Below are positions 1 through 8,046 of a stretch of 35,952 nucleotides of DNA, piece after piece. Position 1 is the stretch's first letter; every line of letters starts with the position of its first letter. Position numbers and translations under genes: made by a program. The notes beneath the pieces were generated by a model. The model did no database searches. It was not told the origin of the DNA and worked only from the letters and a program-made list of their open reading frames with translations. This DNA comes from Candidatus Methanomethylophilaceae archaeon (GTDB lineage: Archaea; Thermoplasmatota; Thermoplasmata; Methanomassiliicoccales; Methanomethylophilaceae), in assembly GCA_017524805.1 (NCBI GenBank), contig JAFXUX010000025.1:1-35952 (forward strand), written 5' to 3'.

Positions 1-92
1 GAGACGGCGGCCAGGGCGGCGAACGCTACCAGGGCGATCGCGGCCGCAGCGGCCCACCGGCGGCCGGAAACTTCGGATGTGAATGTCCACAT
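1..92 (-). CDS. N-terminal fragment of a membrane or secreted protein
   Basis: Reading leftward from an ATG at 92 the frame stays open to the window edge, so only about 30 residues are visible. They begin MWTFTSEVSGRRW and continue into an Ala/Val/Leu-rich hydrophobic run preceded by two arginines. That is the pattern of a signal peptide or first transmembrane helix with a positive cytoplasmic side. A TATA-like element (ATTAAAAG on the minus strand, about 115-123) sits about 25 nt upstream of the ATG, which fits a leaderless archaeal transcript. The rest of the protein lies outside the window, so no function can be given. Confidence 0.55.
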   Translation of the reverse strand, partial: MWTFTSEVSGRRWAAAAAIALVAFAALAAV

Positions 93-186
93 GGGAATCA
101 ACACGCCTCGCGCGCTTTTAATGGTAGCGCACGCGCCCCCGGGCGTCCCCGAACCCGTAAGATGCCGTCCCGCCCCCGCCCCCCGC

Positions 187-303
187 ATGGAATGCCCCGC
201 GTGCGGCCGCGACACCGGTCTGAACCCCTTCTCCATATGCCAGCTCTGCGGGAACGCCCTCCGGCGGCCCGAAGGATCAGGGAGAGGTCAGAACCAAGGA
301 TAG
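187..303 (+). CDS. Small zinc-ribbon protein (38 aa), tentative
   Basis: The frame from ATG 187 encodes a 38-residue peptide with CPACG near the N-terminus and CQLCG 13 residues later, a four-cysteine zinc-ribbon (rubredoxin-knuckle) pattern followed by a basic, glycine-rich tail. An upstream in-frame ATG at 79 would add 36 residues that do not look coding, so 187 is preferred. No clear ribosome binding site is visible. The stop is TAG, unlike every confidently called gene here. If that TAG were read as pyrrolysine, the frame would run to a second TAG at 607-609 and overlap the next gene, so termination is more likely. The product could equally be the remnant of a longer zinc-ribbon protein. 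Confidence 0.4.
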   Translation: MECPACGRDTGLNPFSICQLCGNALRRPEGSGRGQNQG

Positions 304-475
304 GCGCTGCGAGAAACGATAAATAATCCCGGGATTGCAGAGCGCTTAAGAAGAACGCCCCTGCCTGAAAAACAATATGGCCATATTTCTGCCATTGATT
401 ATATCGGCGAAATGCATCCGGAAATCGATGGCGGAAAGAATTCATGCGGCAAGATTCGTGGCCAAAGGAGTGACG

Positions 476-1528
476 GTGAGAATCGTCCAATTCGATTCGG
501 GCGGTCTCAAATGCCCGATCCCAGATACGCCGAGAATCAAAGGGATGGCAGGCAGATGGGGGCCCACGGAACTTGGGGATTCCGACGTCACAATCAAAGC
601 TATCTATAGGCCGGCCAGAATCCGTTTCCTCCAATGCGATGGCTCGGAATCCGAAGCGAATGCAGGCGGCCCGTATCCAATACCTATGCCGATCCGCGGA
701 TTCGAGGGGAAATGGGAGCCATTCGCGGTAGGATACAAAGACGTAACAGTGCGTGCTATTTACAGAGGCCCAAGCCACACAATAGTTTTGTTTGCCGATG
801 GTAAGCGCTTCGCGACGGTGGGATGCCCTTCCGGAGAGTTTCCCAAGCTTCCCCAGCCACCCAGAAAGAAGGGATTCAAAGCAAGATGGCCGGCCTTCGA
901 TCCGACCCCTCGCAACATCAGGATTGAGGCCGTTTACGAGCCTATCTCTATCGTATGCCACACCGGCATAGGAAAAAGCATCGCAATAAAGTATGACCAA
1001 AATGGCTTCAGCCTTCCGCCAGTCCCCAAGAAACCCGGTTTCACAGGAAAATGGGAGGATTATTATCTCGGGACGTCAGACATCGACCTGAAACCGGTCT
1101 ATATAAAAGCGGCTTCCAGCGTATCGGCACCGCAAGAATCGGCTGGAATAATCAGGGAGAACGTAAGGAAGGCGTTGGATGATCTCTATTTCGTATCCAA
1201 AATGTGGAGCTCCATTGAAGAGGAGCCGGCCGAAAAGGCGCCGAATCCCACATATGATATAAATTTGACGCACGATACGGAAGAAGAAACGGGTTGGGCC
1301 AGCTTCGCGGGAAAGCTGTCCCCGTTCCAGAAGGAATACCTGGCATCGCTGGCGGAAGGCTCCGATCCCAGCGCTGTGCTCAAAAAGCACGGGCAAATGA
1401 GGATGGCCGCGGAAGCCGAGCTGAACGCCCTGGCGGAATCGCTGCTGGGAGATCCGATAATAGACGGGGGAGAATTGGACCCGGACTATATCGGCGAGAT
1501 TCTGGAGGTTGTGAAGGATGGGAACTAA
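476..1528 (+). CDS. Beta-repeat protein with C-terminal TerB_C-like domain
   Basis: The protein has four units of about 55-60 residues, each ending in a pattern like GF.G.W......D(I/V).(L/I).(A/P)(I/V)Y. These resemble the InlB B-repeat / Listeria-Bacteroides beta-grasp repeats. A roughly 70-residue helical C-terminal segment follows, starting LSPFQKEYLASLAEG and containing LLGDPIIDGG.LDPDYI, which resembles TerB_C. The frame is open from ATG 377, but GTG 476 has AAAGGAG at 464-470, 5 nt upstream, and starts exactly at the first repeat. ATG 377 and ATG 428 have no comparable site. A TATA-like ATAAATAA near 319-326 fits a start near 345. The gene overlaps the next one by 11 bases, so they are translated together. 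TerB_C proteins are known to neighbour DUF2791 ATPases, which supports the assignment. Substrate and role are unknown. Confidence 0.7.
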   Translation: MRIVQFDSGGLKCPIPDTPRIKGMAGRWGPTELGDSDVTIKAIYRPARIRFLQCDGSESEANAGGPYPIPMPIRGFEGKWEPFAVGYKDVTVRAIYRGPSHTIVLFADGKRFATVGCPSGEFPKLPQPPRKKGFKARWPAFDPTPRNIRIEAVYEPISIVCHTGIGKSIAIKYDQNGFSLPPVPKKPGFTGKWEDYYLGTSDIDLKPVYIKAASSVSAPQESAGIIRENVRKALDDLYFVSKMWSSIEEEPAEKAPNPTYDINLTHDTEEETGWASFAGKLSPFQKEYLASLAEGSDPSAVLKKHGQMRMAAEAELNALAESLLGDPIIDGGELDPDYIGEILEVVKDGN

Positions 1529-2777
1529 AGTAGGGAAAAAATCAGCGACAACGATCGTCAAGGCCCTTTCATCCGGGGTGGTGCCGCCCAGAGGCGCCGA
1601 ACAGATTGCCGTCGGAAGGCGCAACGAAATATGCGCTTTTGACAGAGACCTTGAAGACGCCGCGGAAGGCATCGGCGCATTCAGATTCATAATAGGGGAA
1701 TACGGCTCCGGGAAGACCTTCTTGTCCCAGCTGATACGCACCCACTCGGCCGATATGGGCTTCATCGTCATGAACGCCGATCTGACCCCGTCCAGCAGAC
1801 TGAAGGGAAGCAACGGCGAAGGGATCATGCTCTATCGCAAGCTGATATCCAGCGCGACAATGAAAGGCATGATGGACGGAGGGGCGATAGAAGCTCTGAT
1901 TCAGACCTGGCTGTCCGGCGTCGAAACCAGAGCCTCGGAAAGGACCGGGATGCCTGTCCAAAATCTCCAGATAAGGGATGTGGAAACCCAGATCGGCTTG
2001 GAAACAGAGAAAATATCGATGCCGTTCTCCGCCGATTTCTTTAGAGTAATAATAAAGTATTATGTACGCAGCCGGGCGGATCGCGATGTGACGGATCAGC
2101 TCCGCTGGCTGGGCGGAGAATGCAATTCTCTCAAGGAATCCAAGGACAAGCTTGACATCGGATCCTGCGTCAAAGATGAGAACTGGTACATGTTCATCCG
2201 CCTATGGTCGGAATTCGCGGTGATGGCCGGATTCAAAGGCCTGGTTTTGATAATGGATCAGGCAGATGTGCTCTTGAAAACGGCGAATTCGGCCAGGAAC
2301 GCCAATTATGAAATGATATTGGCGATGTACAACGATATCGCACAGGGGTATTCGCGCCATATGGCGGCATATATGTGCGGAACGCCCGAATTCCTCGAGA
2401 ATCCGGTCACTGGGCTGTATAGCTATGGGGCGCTGAGAACCAGACTGGAGGAGAGCCGCTTCGAAAAGGGTCTGGACATCAATTCGGGGCCGGTGGTGAG
2501 GACAAAGCCGCTGACCGTCGAAGAACAGGAGGCGCTGCTTCTGAGAATACTGGAGCTGCATCAGATAGCGAACGAATATGAATCTGAGATCACACCGGAA
2601 ATGGTGGAGAGGTATATGCTGTCCGTCAGATCGAATTCTGAGTCGGTGAGCCCGAGAATCCTTTCCAGAGATTTCATCGCGCTGCTGAACGTCTTGCGCG
2701 CCTATCCCGACAAAAATTTCGATGGCCTCTTGGAAGGAAGATCCGTAGAGACGGACACCGGGCAAGAATTCATCTAA
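1518..2777 (+). CDS. BrxD/DUF2791-like P-loop ATPase
   Basis: This 419-residue protein has Walker A GEYGSGKT at residues 60-67. A Walker B-like strand LVLIMDQAD lies near 242-250, followed by CGTPEFLENP (about 287-296) and GLYSYGALRTRL (about 299-310). That series is typical of the BREX ATP-binding family DUF2791 (BrxD). Those relatives usually have Asp-Glu at Walker B, whereas here it is Asp247-Gln248, so hydrolysis may be slowed. The start has GGAGGT about 8 nt upstream and lies inside the previous gene. In bacteria such ATPases often travel with TerB-domain proteins and a helicase in defence-like or DNA-processing loci. No helicase, PglX or phosphatase partner follows here, so this is a two-gene or truncated version. 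The role is inferred from family and context only. Confidence 0.8.
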   Translation: MGTKVGKKSATTIVKALSSGVVPPRGAEQIAVGRRNEICAFDRDLEDAAEGIGAFRFIIGEYGSGKTFLSQLIRTHSADMGFIVMNADLTPSSRLKGSNGEGIMLYRKLISSATMKGMMDGGAIEALIQTWLSGVETRASERTGMPVQNLQIRDVETQIGLETEKISMPFSADFFRVIIKYYVRSRADRDVTDQLRWLGGECNSLKESKDKLDIGSCVKDENWYMFIRLWSEFAVMAGFKGLVLIMDQADVLLKTANSARNANYEMILAMYNDIAQGYSRHMAAYMCGTPEFLENPVTGLYSYGALRTRLEESRFEKGLDINSGPVVRTKPLTVEEQEALLLRILELHQIANEYESEITPEMVERYMLSVRSNSESVSPRILSRDFIALLNVLRAYPDKNFDGLLEGRSVETDTGQEFI

Positions 2778-2822
2778 GGTGTGATGCGGCCCGCCCGTGG
2801 CTTTGGGCCGCCCCATCACCTT
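2778..2822 (+). terminator. Hairpin terminator after the ATPase gene
   Basis: GGTGTGATGCGGCCC pairs imperfectly with GGGCCGCCCCATCACC around a short loop, directly after the TAA stop, and is followed by TTTCCT. It marks the end of the two-gene operon. Confidence 0.6.
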
Positions 2823-3477
2823 TCCTATCATCTGCCGGAATGGGCGCGCCGCCGGCATCCGTTTCCGGATGGATGTTCAAATGCATAGTTTTAAATAATA
2901 GTGATTTTGAAAGGGGTTGCCCGCAAAAGATTCAGAGCCCAAGGATCGCTCCATCCTTTCTTTGTTCGATTCGATAATTCTTCATTTAATGTTATTGTTC
3001 AACTATTTTTAATAATATTTTACCAGAATATCCATCTAATAAATGATAAGACTCGACCGTCTTCAAGCTGCAAAGAACCTGCATCATTCATAGCTCAGAT
3101 CTCGTTATTTCGGGATAAATATTGATGCGTCACTATAATCATATATCATATGGATTCTTTATTCCCTAAGACATTTATGCAATATTTAATTATTAATTTT
3201 AATAATAAATATCTGTTATTTATATAAAATTAATATTATTCTAAATTAAATAAAAATAAAATGATAAAATATTAAATATCCATTTCTAATGACTGTTTAA
3301 TAGTTATTATCTAAATAATATATTATGTAAAATATTCTAATCTAATCTTTATATTATTTAAAACAATACTATAATAGGTGAGATTAACCTACTATTTTAA
3401 ATATGATAAGATAACACGAAAAATCAAAAATGAGTATGATTAAATATGATATGATCGAACTATCGACCTTTATAGAA
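2823..3477. other. Long AT-rich intergenic region, no gene seen
   Basis: From about 2890 the sequence becomes strongly AT-rich with many TTAAT/ATTAA runs. A 74-codon open frame at 2901-3125 has no ribosome binding site or protein-like composition and is not called. I see no tRNA, CRISPR or recognisable structured RNA. Similar AT-rich stretches precede mtbC, the DMT gene and both APC permeases, so this probably serves as an extended promoter region for mtmCB. Confidence 0.6.
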
Positions 3478-3489
3478 ACTTATATATAC
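3478..3489 (+). promoter_or_regulatory. TATA-like box for mtmCB
   Basis: ACTTATATATAC lies about 90 nt before mtmC and predicts a transcript start near 3511, giving a leader of about 65 nt. The assignment rests on match and position only. Confidence 0.5.
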
Positions 3490-3510
3490 TGATGATGTGA
3501 TGTATAGTTC

Positions 3511-3575
3511 GCCGATGAGTCAAAGACTCGGAAGCACTCAACGCAAAGTGATTTGCGTATAGGGAGGAAACAAAA
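3511..3575 (+). promoter_or_regulatory. Structured 5' leader of mtmC
   Basis: The predicted leader holds two hairpins. GAGTC-AAA-GACTC spans 3517-3529. ACGCAAA pairs with TTTGCGT around a GTGA (GNRA-type) loop at 3541-3558. The ribosome binding site AGGGAGG at 3561-3567 follows the second hairpin by 3 nt, so folding could affect translation or message stability. I do not recognise a known riboswitch class. Confidence 0.45.
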
Positions 3576-4214
3576 ATGGCTAATGAAGAAATTATTGCGA
3601 ATCTTAGAAAGTCGGTAGAAACCTGGGACTTCAAGCTGGCCCAGTCTGCAACCCAAGAAGCGATCGACGCTGGAATGTCGGTCGGAGAGATCATCGGAGA
3701 AGGACTCGGAAAGGGAATGGAAACCATCGGAATCAGGTTCGACAAGGCGGAGATCTACCTCCCCCAGGTCGTCGCAGCTTCCAAGGCAATGGAGGCCGCA
3801 CTGAACGTCCTCAAGCCCCTCATGGAATCCGGATCCGGATCGCTCAAGGGAACCGTTGTTATGGGAACTGTCGAGGGAGACATCCACGAAATCGGAAAGA
3901 ACGTTTGCTGCGCTATGCTCAGAGGCGCGGGCTACAACGTCATCGACCTTGGACCTGATGTGTCCGCTATGGACTTCATGGACGCCGCAGAGGAGAACGA
4001 CGCTCAGGTTTGCGGAGGATCTGCCCTCATGACCACCACCCTCGAAGCTCAGAGAGAGCTCGTTGAGACCATCAAGGAAATGGACGCCCCCTACAAGGCA
4101 ATATTCGGAGGAGCACCCTGCAGCCAGGAATGGTGCGACCAGATAGGTGCCGACGGATATTCCGAAACTGCGAATGAAATAATTGGGCTCGTTGACAGAC
4201 TTACTGGAAACTGA
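3576..4214 (+). CDS. mtmC: Monomethylamine corrinoid protein MtmC
   Basis: This 212-residue protein carries methyl groups on a bound corrinoid between MtmB and the coenzyme M methyltransferase. It has the usual two-part build: an N-terminal helical cap (about residues 1-90), then a Rossmann-type B12 domain. The cobalt-binding motif is GDIHEIG with His104 as the lower axial ligand, followed by GGSALMTTT (about 147-155) and GGAP (about 178-181), which contact the nucleotide tail. The ribosome binding site is AGGGAGG 8 nt before the ATG. It is called MtmC rather than MtbC or MttC because mtmB follows 16 bases later in the same operon. The cytoplasmic location and role follow from the family. Confidence 0.93.
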   Translation: MANEEIIANLRKSVETWDFKLAQSATQEAIDAGMSVGEIIGEGLGKGMETIGIRFDKAEIYLPQVVAASKAMEAALNVLKPLMESGSGSLKGTVVMGTVEGDIHEIGKNVCCAMLRGAGYNVIDLGPDVSAMDFMDAAEENDAQVCGGSALMTTTLEAQRELVETIKEMDAPYKAIFGGAPCSQEWCDQIGADGYSETANEIIGLVDRLTGN

Positions 4215-4230
4215 TTCGAGGTGTGAAAAA

Positions 4231-5646
4231 ATGGCAGCAACAAGATTCCTCACCGTTACCGACGTTTACGAGAGATTCATCAAGGGAAAGAAGGTCCCCG
4301 AAGCAGATTGGGATTACAAGATCATTCCCGGAAACGCTACGGCTCTGAAAGAGAAGTACAACATCAAAATCGACACCTTCATTCCCGAAGACAAAGACCA
4401 GAAAGACGCTCTGTTCCAGGCAGGACTGGAGATGCTCGTCGAGACTGGTTACTACTGTCAGGATCTCGGCCGCGTCATGAAAGTGACGGAAGAAGAGGTC
4501 TTCGAAGGCATCAAGAGGGCTCCCAAGAAGCTCATACTCGGTGAGGGAAGGGACATCGCCAGGTTCTACCCCAGGCGCGGAAACTCACCTGTCAAACCGA
4601 TCATTCAGGGAGGACCTACCGGATCCCCTCTGTCCGAGGACTACTTCGTGAAGATCATGCAGTCCTACGCCCAGGAGGGTATCGTAGATGACTTGGTCAA
4701 CGGCGTCATGACTACCGTCGAAGGAAAACCCGCCAAGAGCAAGACCCCTTGGGAAATCCGTGCGACCATGCAAGAACTGAGAGCCACCAAAGAGGCAAGG
4801 ACCAGAGCTCAGAGACCTGGACTCGGCGTCTAGGGACCTGAGACGCCTCTGTCCGAGGCCGCTAGGCTGGTCGCGGACTGTCCTTCCGCAGGGCACAGGA
4901 TCACCGATGCCCACGAATGCTCCCAGCTGAATGAGCTCAAAATGGATATGACCGGGCTTAACATGCTCGCAGGATGGACCGTCTCCGGAGACACCATCAT
5001 GGTCGAGCAGATGCCTATCTTCGGCGGATATACCGGCGGAGTCGAAGAGACCGCGATCTGCGATGTCGCAACCACGCTCGCATCTTTCGCGCTGTTCTCC
5101 GGGAACTTCCACCTGGACGGCCCTATCCACATCAGGTGGGGAACGACCATGGCCAAAGAGACCTTGCAGGTCGCAGGATGGGCATGCGCCGCTGTCGACG
5201 CCAACACAGACCTCCTGCTTGCCAACCAATACTACCCGATAGCAGGACCCTGCACGGAGATGTGTCTCCTCGAGACTGCCGCCCAGGCCATCAACGACAC
5301 CGCCTCCGGAAGAGAGCTCCTCTCCGGATCTGCAGCAGCAAAAGGTGTCGTCCAAGACAAGACCACCGGAATGGAAGCCAGGATGATGGGTAACGCCGCA
5401 GCAGCCGCAGCCGGAATGAAAGTCTCTGAGGTCAACGAAATCCTCAGCAAGCTTGTTCCGCTCTACGAAGCCCACTACACCGATGCCCCAGCCGGAAAGA
5501 CCTTCCAGGAGTGCTACGACGTCACCACCGTAAGGCCCACCAAGGAGTACCTTGAGGTCTACGACAAAGCCGCCGCAACCCTTGAGGGACTTGGGCTTGA
5601 CCTCAGCAGATCCAACTGCTCTGGAATAAGGATCTGCAAAAACTGA
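4231..5646 (+). CDS. mtmB: Monomethylamine methyltransferase MtmB with in-frame amber (pyrrolysine)
   Basis: MtmB moves the methyl group of monomethylamine to the Co(I) corrinoid of MtmC. The frame is interrupted only by TAG at 4831-4833, codon 201, within a segment reading RPGLGV-TAG-GPETPLS. This is the conserved pyrrolysine context of MtmB. Readthrough gives 471 residues, close to the usual family length, and the reading continues in the same frame to a TGA stop. Conserved blocks on both sides include QGGPTGSP, EQMPIFGGYTGG, HLDGPIHIRWG and GPCTEMCLLE. The start ATG has GAGGTG about 7 nt upstream. A gene finder using the standard code would split this into two pieces (ending at 4833, restarting near 4942). 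It ends the mtmCB operon. Confidence 0.95.
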
Positions 5647-5690
5647 TTTTTAATAGCGTCCGGACATCCGGGCGCACTCTTCCTCCTTCA

Positions 5691-5715
5691 GGCTTTCGCT
5701 TCCTAGGCGAAAGCC
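5691..5715 (+). terminator. Hairpin terminator after mtmB
   Basis: GGCTTTCGC (5691-5699) pairs perfectly with GCGAAAGCC (5707-5715) around a 7-nt loop, followed by the T-rich GCTTATTTCTT. Confidence 0.65.
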
Positions 5716-5761
5716 GCTTATTTCTTCCGATTTGATATACTCGCAAACGCTTTCTCTTTTC

Positions 5762-6271
5762 ATGTTCGCCGATTTGATTGCGAAAAGATATTCTGTAAGA
5801 GAATACAGCGATAAACCCGTGGAAGATGAGAAACTCAGAGCCATCCTTCAGGCCGGACGTCTGGCTCCCACCGCGAAGAACGCCCAACCCCAACGTATCT
5901 ATGCCGTCAGAAGCGAGCGCATGCTCGGAAAGCTCCGCTCGGTATGCAGCATGACTTTCGGCGCTCCCGTCGTCATCATCATCTGCTCCGATCCCTCCGC
6001 CTCTTTTGTGAGCCCATTCTCCGAACGCAATTTCGGGGAGACCGATGCGGCCATCGTGACTGATCACATGATGCTGCAGGCCACGGAGCTCGGGCTCGGC
6101 ACATGCTGGGTCGGTTGGTTCGACCCCAAGGAGATCAAAGAAGCCTTGGGCATCCCGGACAACCTAGAAGTCATGAATCTCCTTCCCGTAGGCTATCCTT
6201 CAGAGAATTCGAAACCTTCCCCGCGGCACAATGACAGGAAACCGCTGGAAGAGACCGTGACTGAGCTCTGA
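5762..6271 (+). CDS. Nitroreductase-family FMN oxidoreductase
   Basis: This 169-residue protein matches the small nitroreductase fold. An N-terminal KRYSVREYSDKPV block binds the FMN phosphate, LAPTAKNAQP follows, and the C-terminal half has GLGTCWVGWFDP and NLLPVGYP. Such enzymes use NAD(P)H and FMN to reduce nitro, quinone or other acceptors; the substrate here is unknown. An ATG 10 codons upstream (5732) is open, but homology begins at 5762. A TATA-like TTTGATATAC at 5731-5740 lies about 25 nt before ATG 5762, so the message may be leaderless. It stands alone between the mtm terminator and a convergent flavoprotein gene. Confidence 0.88.
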   Translation: MFADLIAKRYSVREYSDKPVEDEKLRAILQAGRLAPTAKNAQPQRIYAVRSERMLGKLRSVCSMTFGAPVVIIICSDPSASFVSPFSERNFGETDAAIVTDHMMLQATELGLGTCWVGWFDPKEIKEALGIPDNLEVMNLLPVGYPSENSKPSPRHNDRKPLEETVTEL

Positions 6272-6300
6272 GCGCCTCCAGATAGGCCTCATAGACACCG

Positions 6301-6858
6301 TCACGATCGCATCTTTTTCCCGGCTTCATAAGCTTCCATCAGAGGCGATTCATCGATGAAATCGGAATCCGCGGGCATGAGATAGCTGAGATAGGTTATC
6401 CTGCCCACGGGCTCGAAAAGGAAATACTGATTCATCATCCTCTCGAACTCGGCGGATTCCTTCTCGACATTGGTCTCATCGGCGCCTGCCGTCAAGATGG
6501 TGATGAGCTTTTTTCCGCCATCCAAAACGGTGGATCTGTCGGTCATGAACGAATAGAAACGATCTGCGAAAGTCTTCAGAGCGCCATCGATCCTGGCGAA
6601 GCGTATCTGCCCTGATACTATCAGGCCATCTGATTGGCGTATTCTCTCCAAGATAGGGGATATATCATCCTTCATAACGCAATGGCCGTCGTTTCCCCTG
6701 CATGACTCGCAATTCTGGCATTGCCTGATGTTCAGATCGTTGAGACGGAAAATTTCCACCTCTTTCCCGGATTCGCGGGCGCCTTCGACCGCTCTCATGA
6801 ACAATCTCTCGCCGAATCCCCCTTTCCTGGGGCTTGAGATGACAGCTATGATAGACAC
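6301..6858 (-). CDS. Flavodoxin-fold iron-sulfur flavoprotein (NADPH-dependent FMN reductase family)
   Basis: The 185-residue protein starts with a beta strand and the FMN phosphate loop SSPRKGGFGERL. It then has CQNCESC...C, a compact cysteine cluster (CxxCxxC plus a fourth Cys about 7 residues on) as in archaeal iron-sulfur flavoproteins, which move electrons between ferredoxin and small acceptors. The start is GTG at 6858. A TATA-like GGTATATGG on the minus strand near 6876-6884 would give a nearly leaderless message. A similar protein lies at 11922-12521, so this locus has two. The partner and acceptor are unknown, and a link to corrinoid or oxidative-stress chemistry is only a guess. Confidence 0.82.
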   Translation of the reverse strand: MSIIAVISSPRKGGFGERLFMRAVEGARESGKEVEIFRLNDLNIRQCQNCESCRGNDGHCVMKDDISPILERIRQSDGLIVSGQIRFARIDGALKTFADRFYSFMTDRSTVLDGGKKLITILTAGADETNVEKESAEFERMMNQYFLFEPVGRITYLSYLMPADSDFIDESPLMEAYEAGKKMRS

Positions 6859-7091
6859 AAATAAGCATCTTGGATTCCATATACCTCAATTTCGATGGAG
6901 TTGGATTCGAAGCTGACCCATCGTTCGATGCCGTTAAATACAGAATAATCGATGACTGCACTATGTAGGCATAGACGAACAGAAGTATCTGCCCCAGCTG
7001 CGGCCGTTGCTGCCAGCTTGCGCTATGACTGTTCCGCCTAGTACAACTGCTCTCACAAAAACTATTTAAAGAAAGCGCTATATTTACGCAA
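6859..7091. other. Intergenic region before pylT
   Basis: No convincing gene is visible. A short frame from about 6953 to 7072 reads HYVGIDEQKYLPQLRPLL and ends at TAA; it has no start codon and could be the remnant of a transposase-like gene. The last 40 bases hold a second TATA-like CTATTTAAAG upstream of the box assigned to pylT. Confidence 0.35.
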
Positions 7092-7103
7092 TGCTTAAAT
7101 ATT
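7092..7103 (+). promoter_or_regulatory. TATA-like box for the pyl locus
   Basis: TGCTTAAATATT lies about 25-30 nt upstream of the first base of tRNA-Pyl, as expected for an archaeal promoter that starts at or near the tRNA. Confidence 0.55.
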
Positions 7104-7126
7104 TGTTAAACTTCTTAGACCGCAAC

Positions 7127-7197
7127 GGAGGGCGCTCCGGCGAGCAAACGGGTCTCTAAAACCTGTAAGCGGGGTTCGACCCCCCGGCCTTTCGCCA
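7127..7197 (+). tRNA. pylT: tRNA-Pyl (CUA anticodon), CCA encoded
   Basis: The fold can be drawn by hand. Acceptor strand GGAGGGC (7127-7133) pairs with GCCTTTC (7187-7193). A 4-bp D stem GCTC/GAGC closes a 4-nt loop with no base between acceptor and D stem. The anticodon stem is 6 bp (A48 and T66 of the 7100s close CGGGT/ACCTG). The loop is CTCTAAA with CTA at 7156-7158, the variable loop is only 3 nt, and T stem CGGGG/CCCCG closes TTCGACC. Discriminator G7194 is followed by an encoded CCA. The long anticodon stem, tiny D loop and short variable loop are the known oddities of tRNA-Pyl; the missing junction base fits Methanomassiliicoccales forms. It reads UAG in mtmB, mtbB and mttB. Confidence 0.97.
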
Positions 7198-7215
7198 TCT
7201 GTCATGGTCGATATT

Positions 7216-8037
7216 ATGGGCATCAAATTCACGGATCCTCAGATACAGCATTTGATGGAATACGGAGACGAAAACTGGGCCGACGCGGAGTTCGAAGACG
7301 CCGCCGCCAGGGACAAAGCATTCTCAGCCAAGATGTCTGCTCTGAAATCCGCGAACGACAAGGGCTTGAAGGGCGTCATCTCAAACCCTTCCAACAATCT
7401 CACCGATCTGGCGAACGCCATAAGATCCAAGCTCAAAGCCAGAGGTTTCATCGAAGTCCACACCCCCATATTCGTATCCAAAGCCGCTTTGGCCAAGATG
7501 ACCATCACCGCGGACCATCCCCTCTACAAGCAGGTCTTCTTCATCGACGACAAGAGGGCGCTGAGGCCTATGCACGCCATGAACCTGTACGCCGTCATGA
7601 GAAAGCTGAGAGACCACACCGACGGTCCGGTGAAGATATTCGAGATCGGCTCATGCTTCAGGAAGGAATCCAAGAGCTCCACCCATCTGGAGGAGTTCAC
7701 GATGCTCAACCTCGTGGAATTGGGTCCGGACGGGGATGCCATGGAGCATCTCAAGACTTATATCGGCGACATCATGGATGCCGTCGGATTGGAATACGAA
7801 ACGACCCGCGAAGAATCCGACGTTTATGTGGAGACCCTCGACGTGGAGATAAACGGGACCGAAGTCGCGTCGGGTGCCATCGGGCCCCACAAACTTGATC
7901 CGGCGCACGATATCCACGAGCCTTGGGCCGGGGTCGGCTTCGGACTTGAGCGCCTGCTCATGCTCAAAAATGGAAAAAGCAACGTGAGGAAGACCGGGAA
8001 GAGCACCACTTACGTCAACGGCTACAAGATGGACTGA
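7216..8037 (+). CDS. pylS: Pyrrolysyl-tRNA synthetase PylS, lacking the N-terminal tRNA-binding domain
   Basis: PylS charges tRNA-Pyl with pyrrolysine. The 273-residue protein is only the class II catalytic domain, with motif 2 FEIGSCFRKES, the amino-acid pocket EEFTMLNLVEL, and motif 3 GFGLERLLML near the C-terminus. Methanosarcina PylS has an extra N-terminal domain of more than 100 residues, and bacteria encode that domain separately as PylSn. Neither is present here, which is the short class known from Methanomassiliicoccales. ATG 7216 (MGIKFTDPQIQHL) matches the start of such short enzymes; ATG 7204 would add four residues. The gene begins 6-18 nt after the tRNA's CCA, so tRNA and mRNA share a primary transcript that must be cut. 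Confidence 0.95.
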   Translation: MGIKFTDPQIQHLMEYGDENWADAEFEDAAARDKAFSAKMSALKSANDKGLKGVISNPSNNLTDLANAIRSKLKARGFIEVHTPIFVSKAALAKMTITADHPLYKQVFFIDDKRALRPMHAMNLYAVMRKLRDHTDGPVKIFEIGSCFRKESKSSTHLEEFTMLNLVELGPDGDAMEHLKTYIGDIMDAVGLEYETTREESDVYVETLDVEINGTEVASGAIGPHKLDPAHDIHEPWAGVGFGLERLLMLKNGKSNVRKTGKSTTYVNGYKMD

Positions 8038-8046
8038 GGAATAGAC

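Noticed and set aside
187-609. Zinc ribbon extended by reading TAG 301-303 as pyrrolysine
   Set aside because: The extension would overlap the next gene, ends in another TAG, and has no protein-like pattern.
98-1000. 300-codon open frame on the minus strand
   Set aside because: It lies opposite the repeat protein, is rich in Arg/Ser/His with no domain pattern, and disappears if the plus-strand gene is accepted.
2901-3125. 74-codon frame in the AT-rich gap
   Set aside because: There is no ribosome binding site, the composition follows AT content, and no motif is visible.
2823-3477. CRISPR array or repeat array in the AT-rich region
   Set aside because: No regularly spaced repeats are present, only irregular AT runs.
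4942-5646. Separate gene starting after the mtmB TAG
   Set aside because: It is the C-terminal part of MtmB; the frame is continuous through a conserved pyrrolysine codon. The same holds for 15482-15802 (MtbB) and 17011-17427 (MttB).
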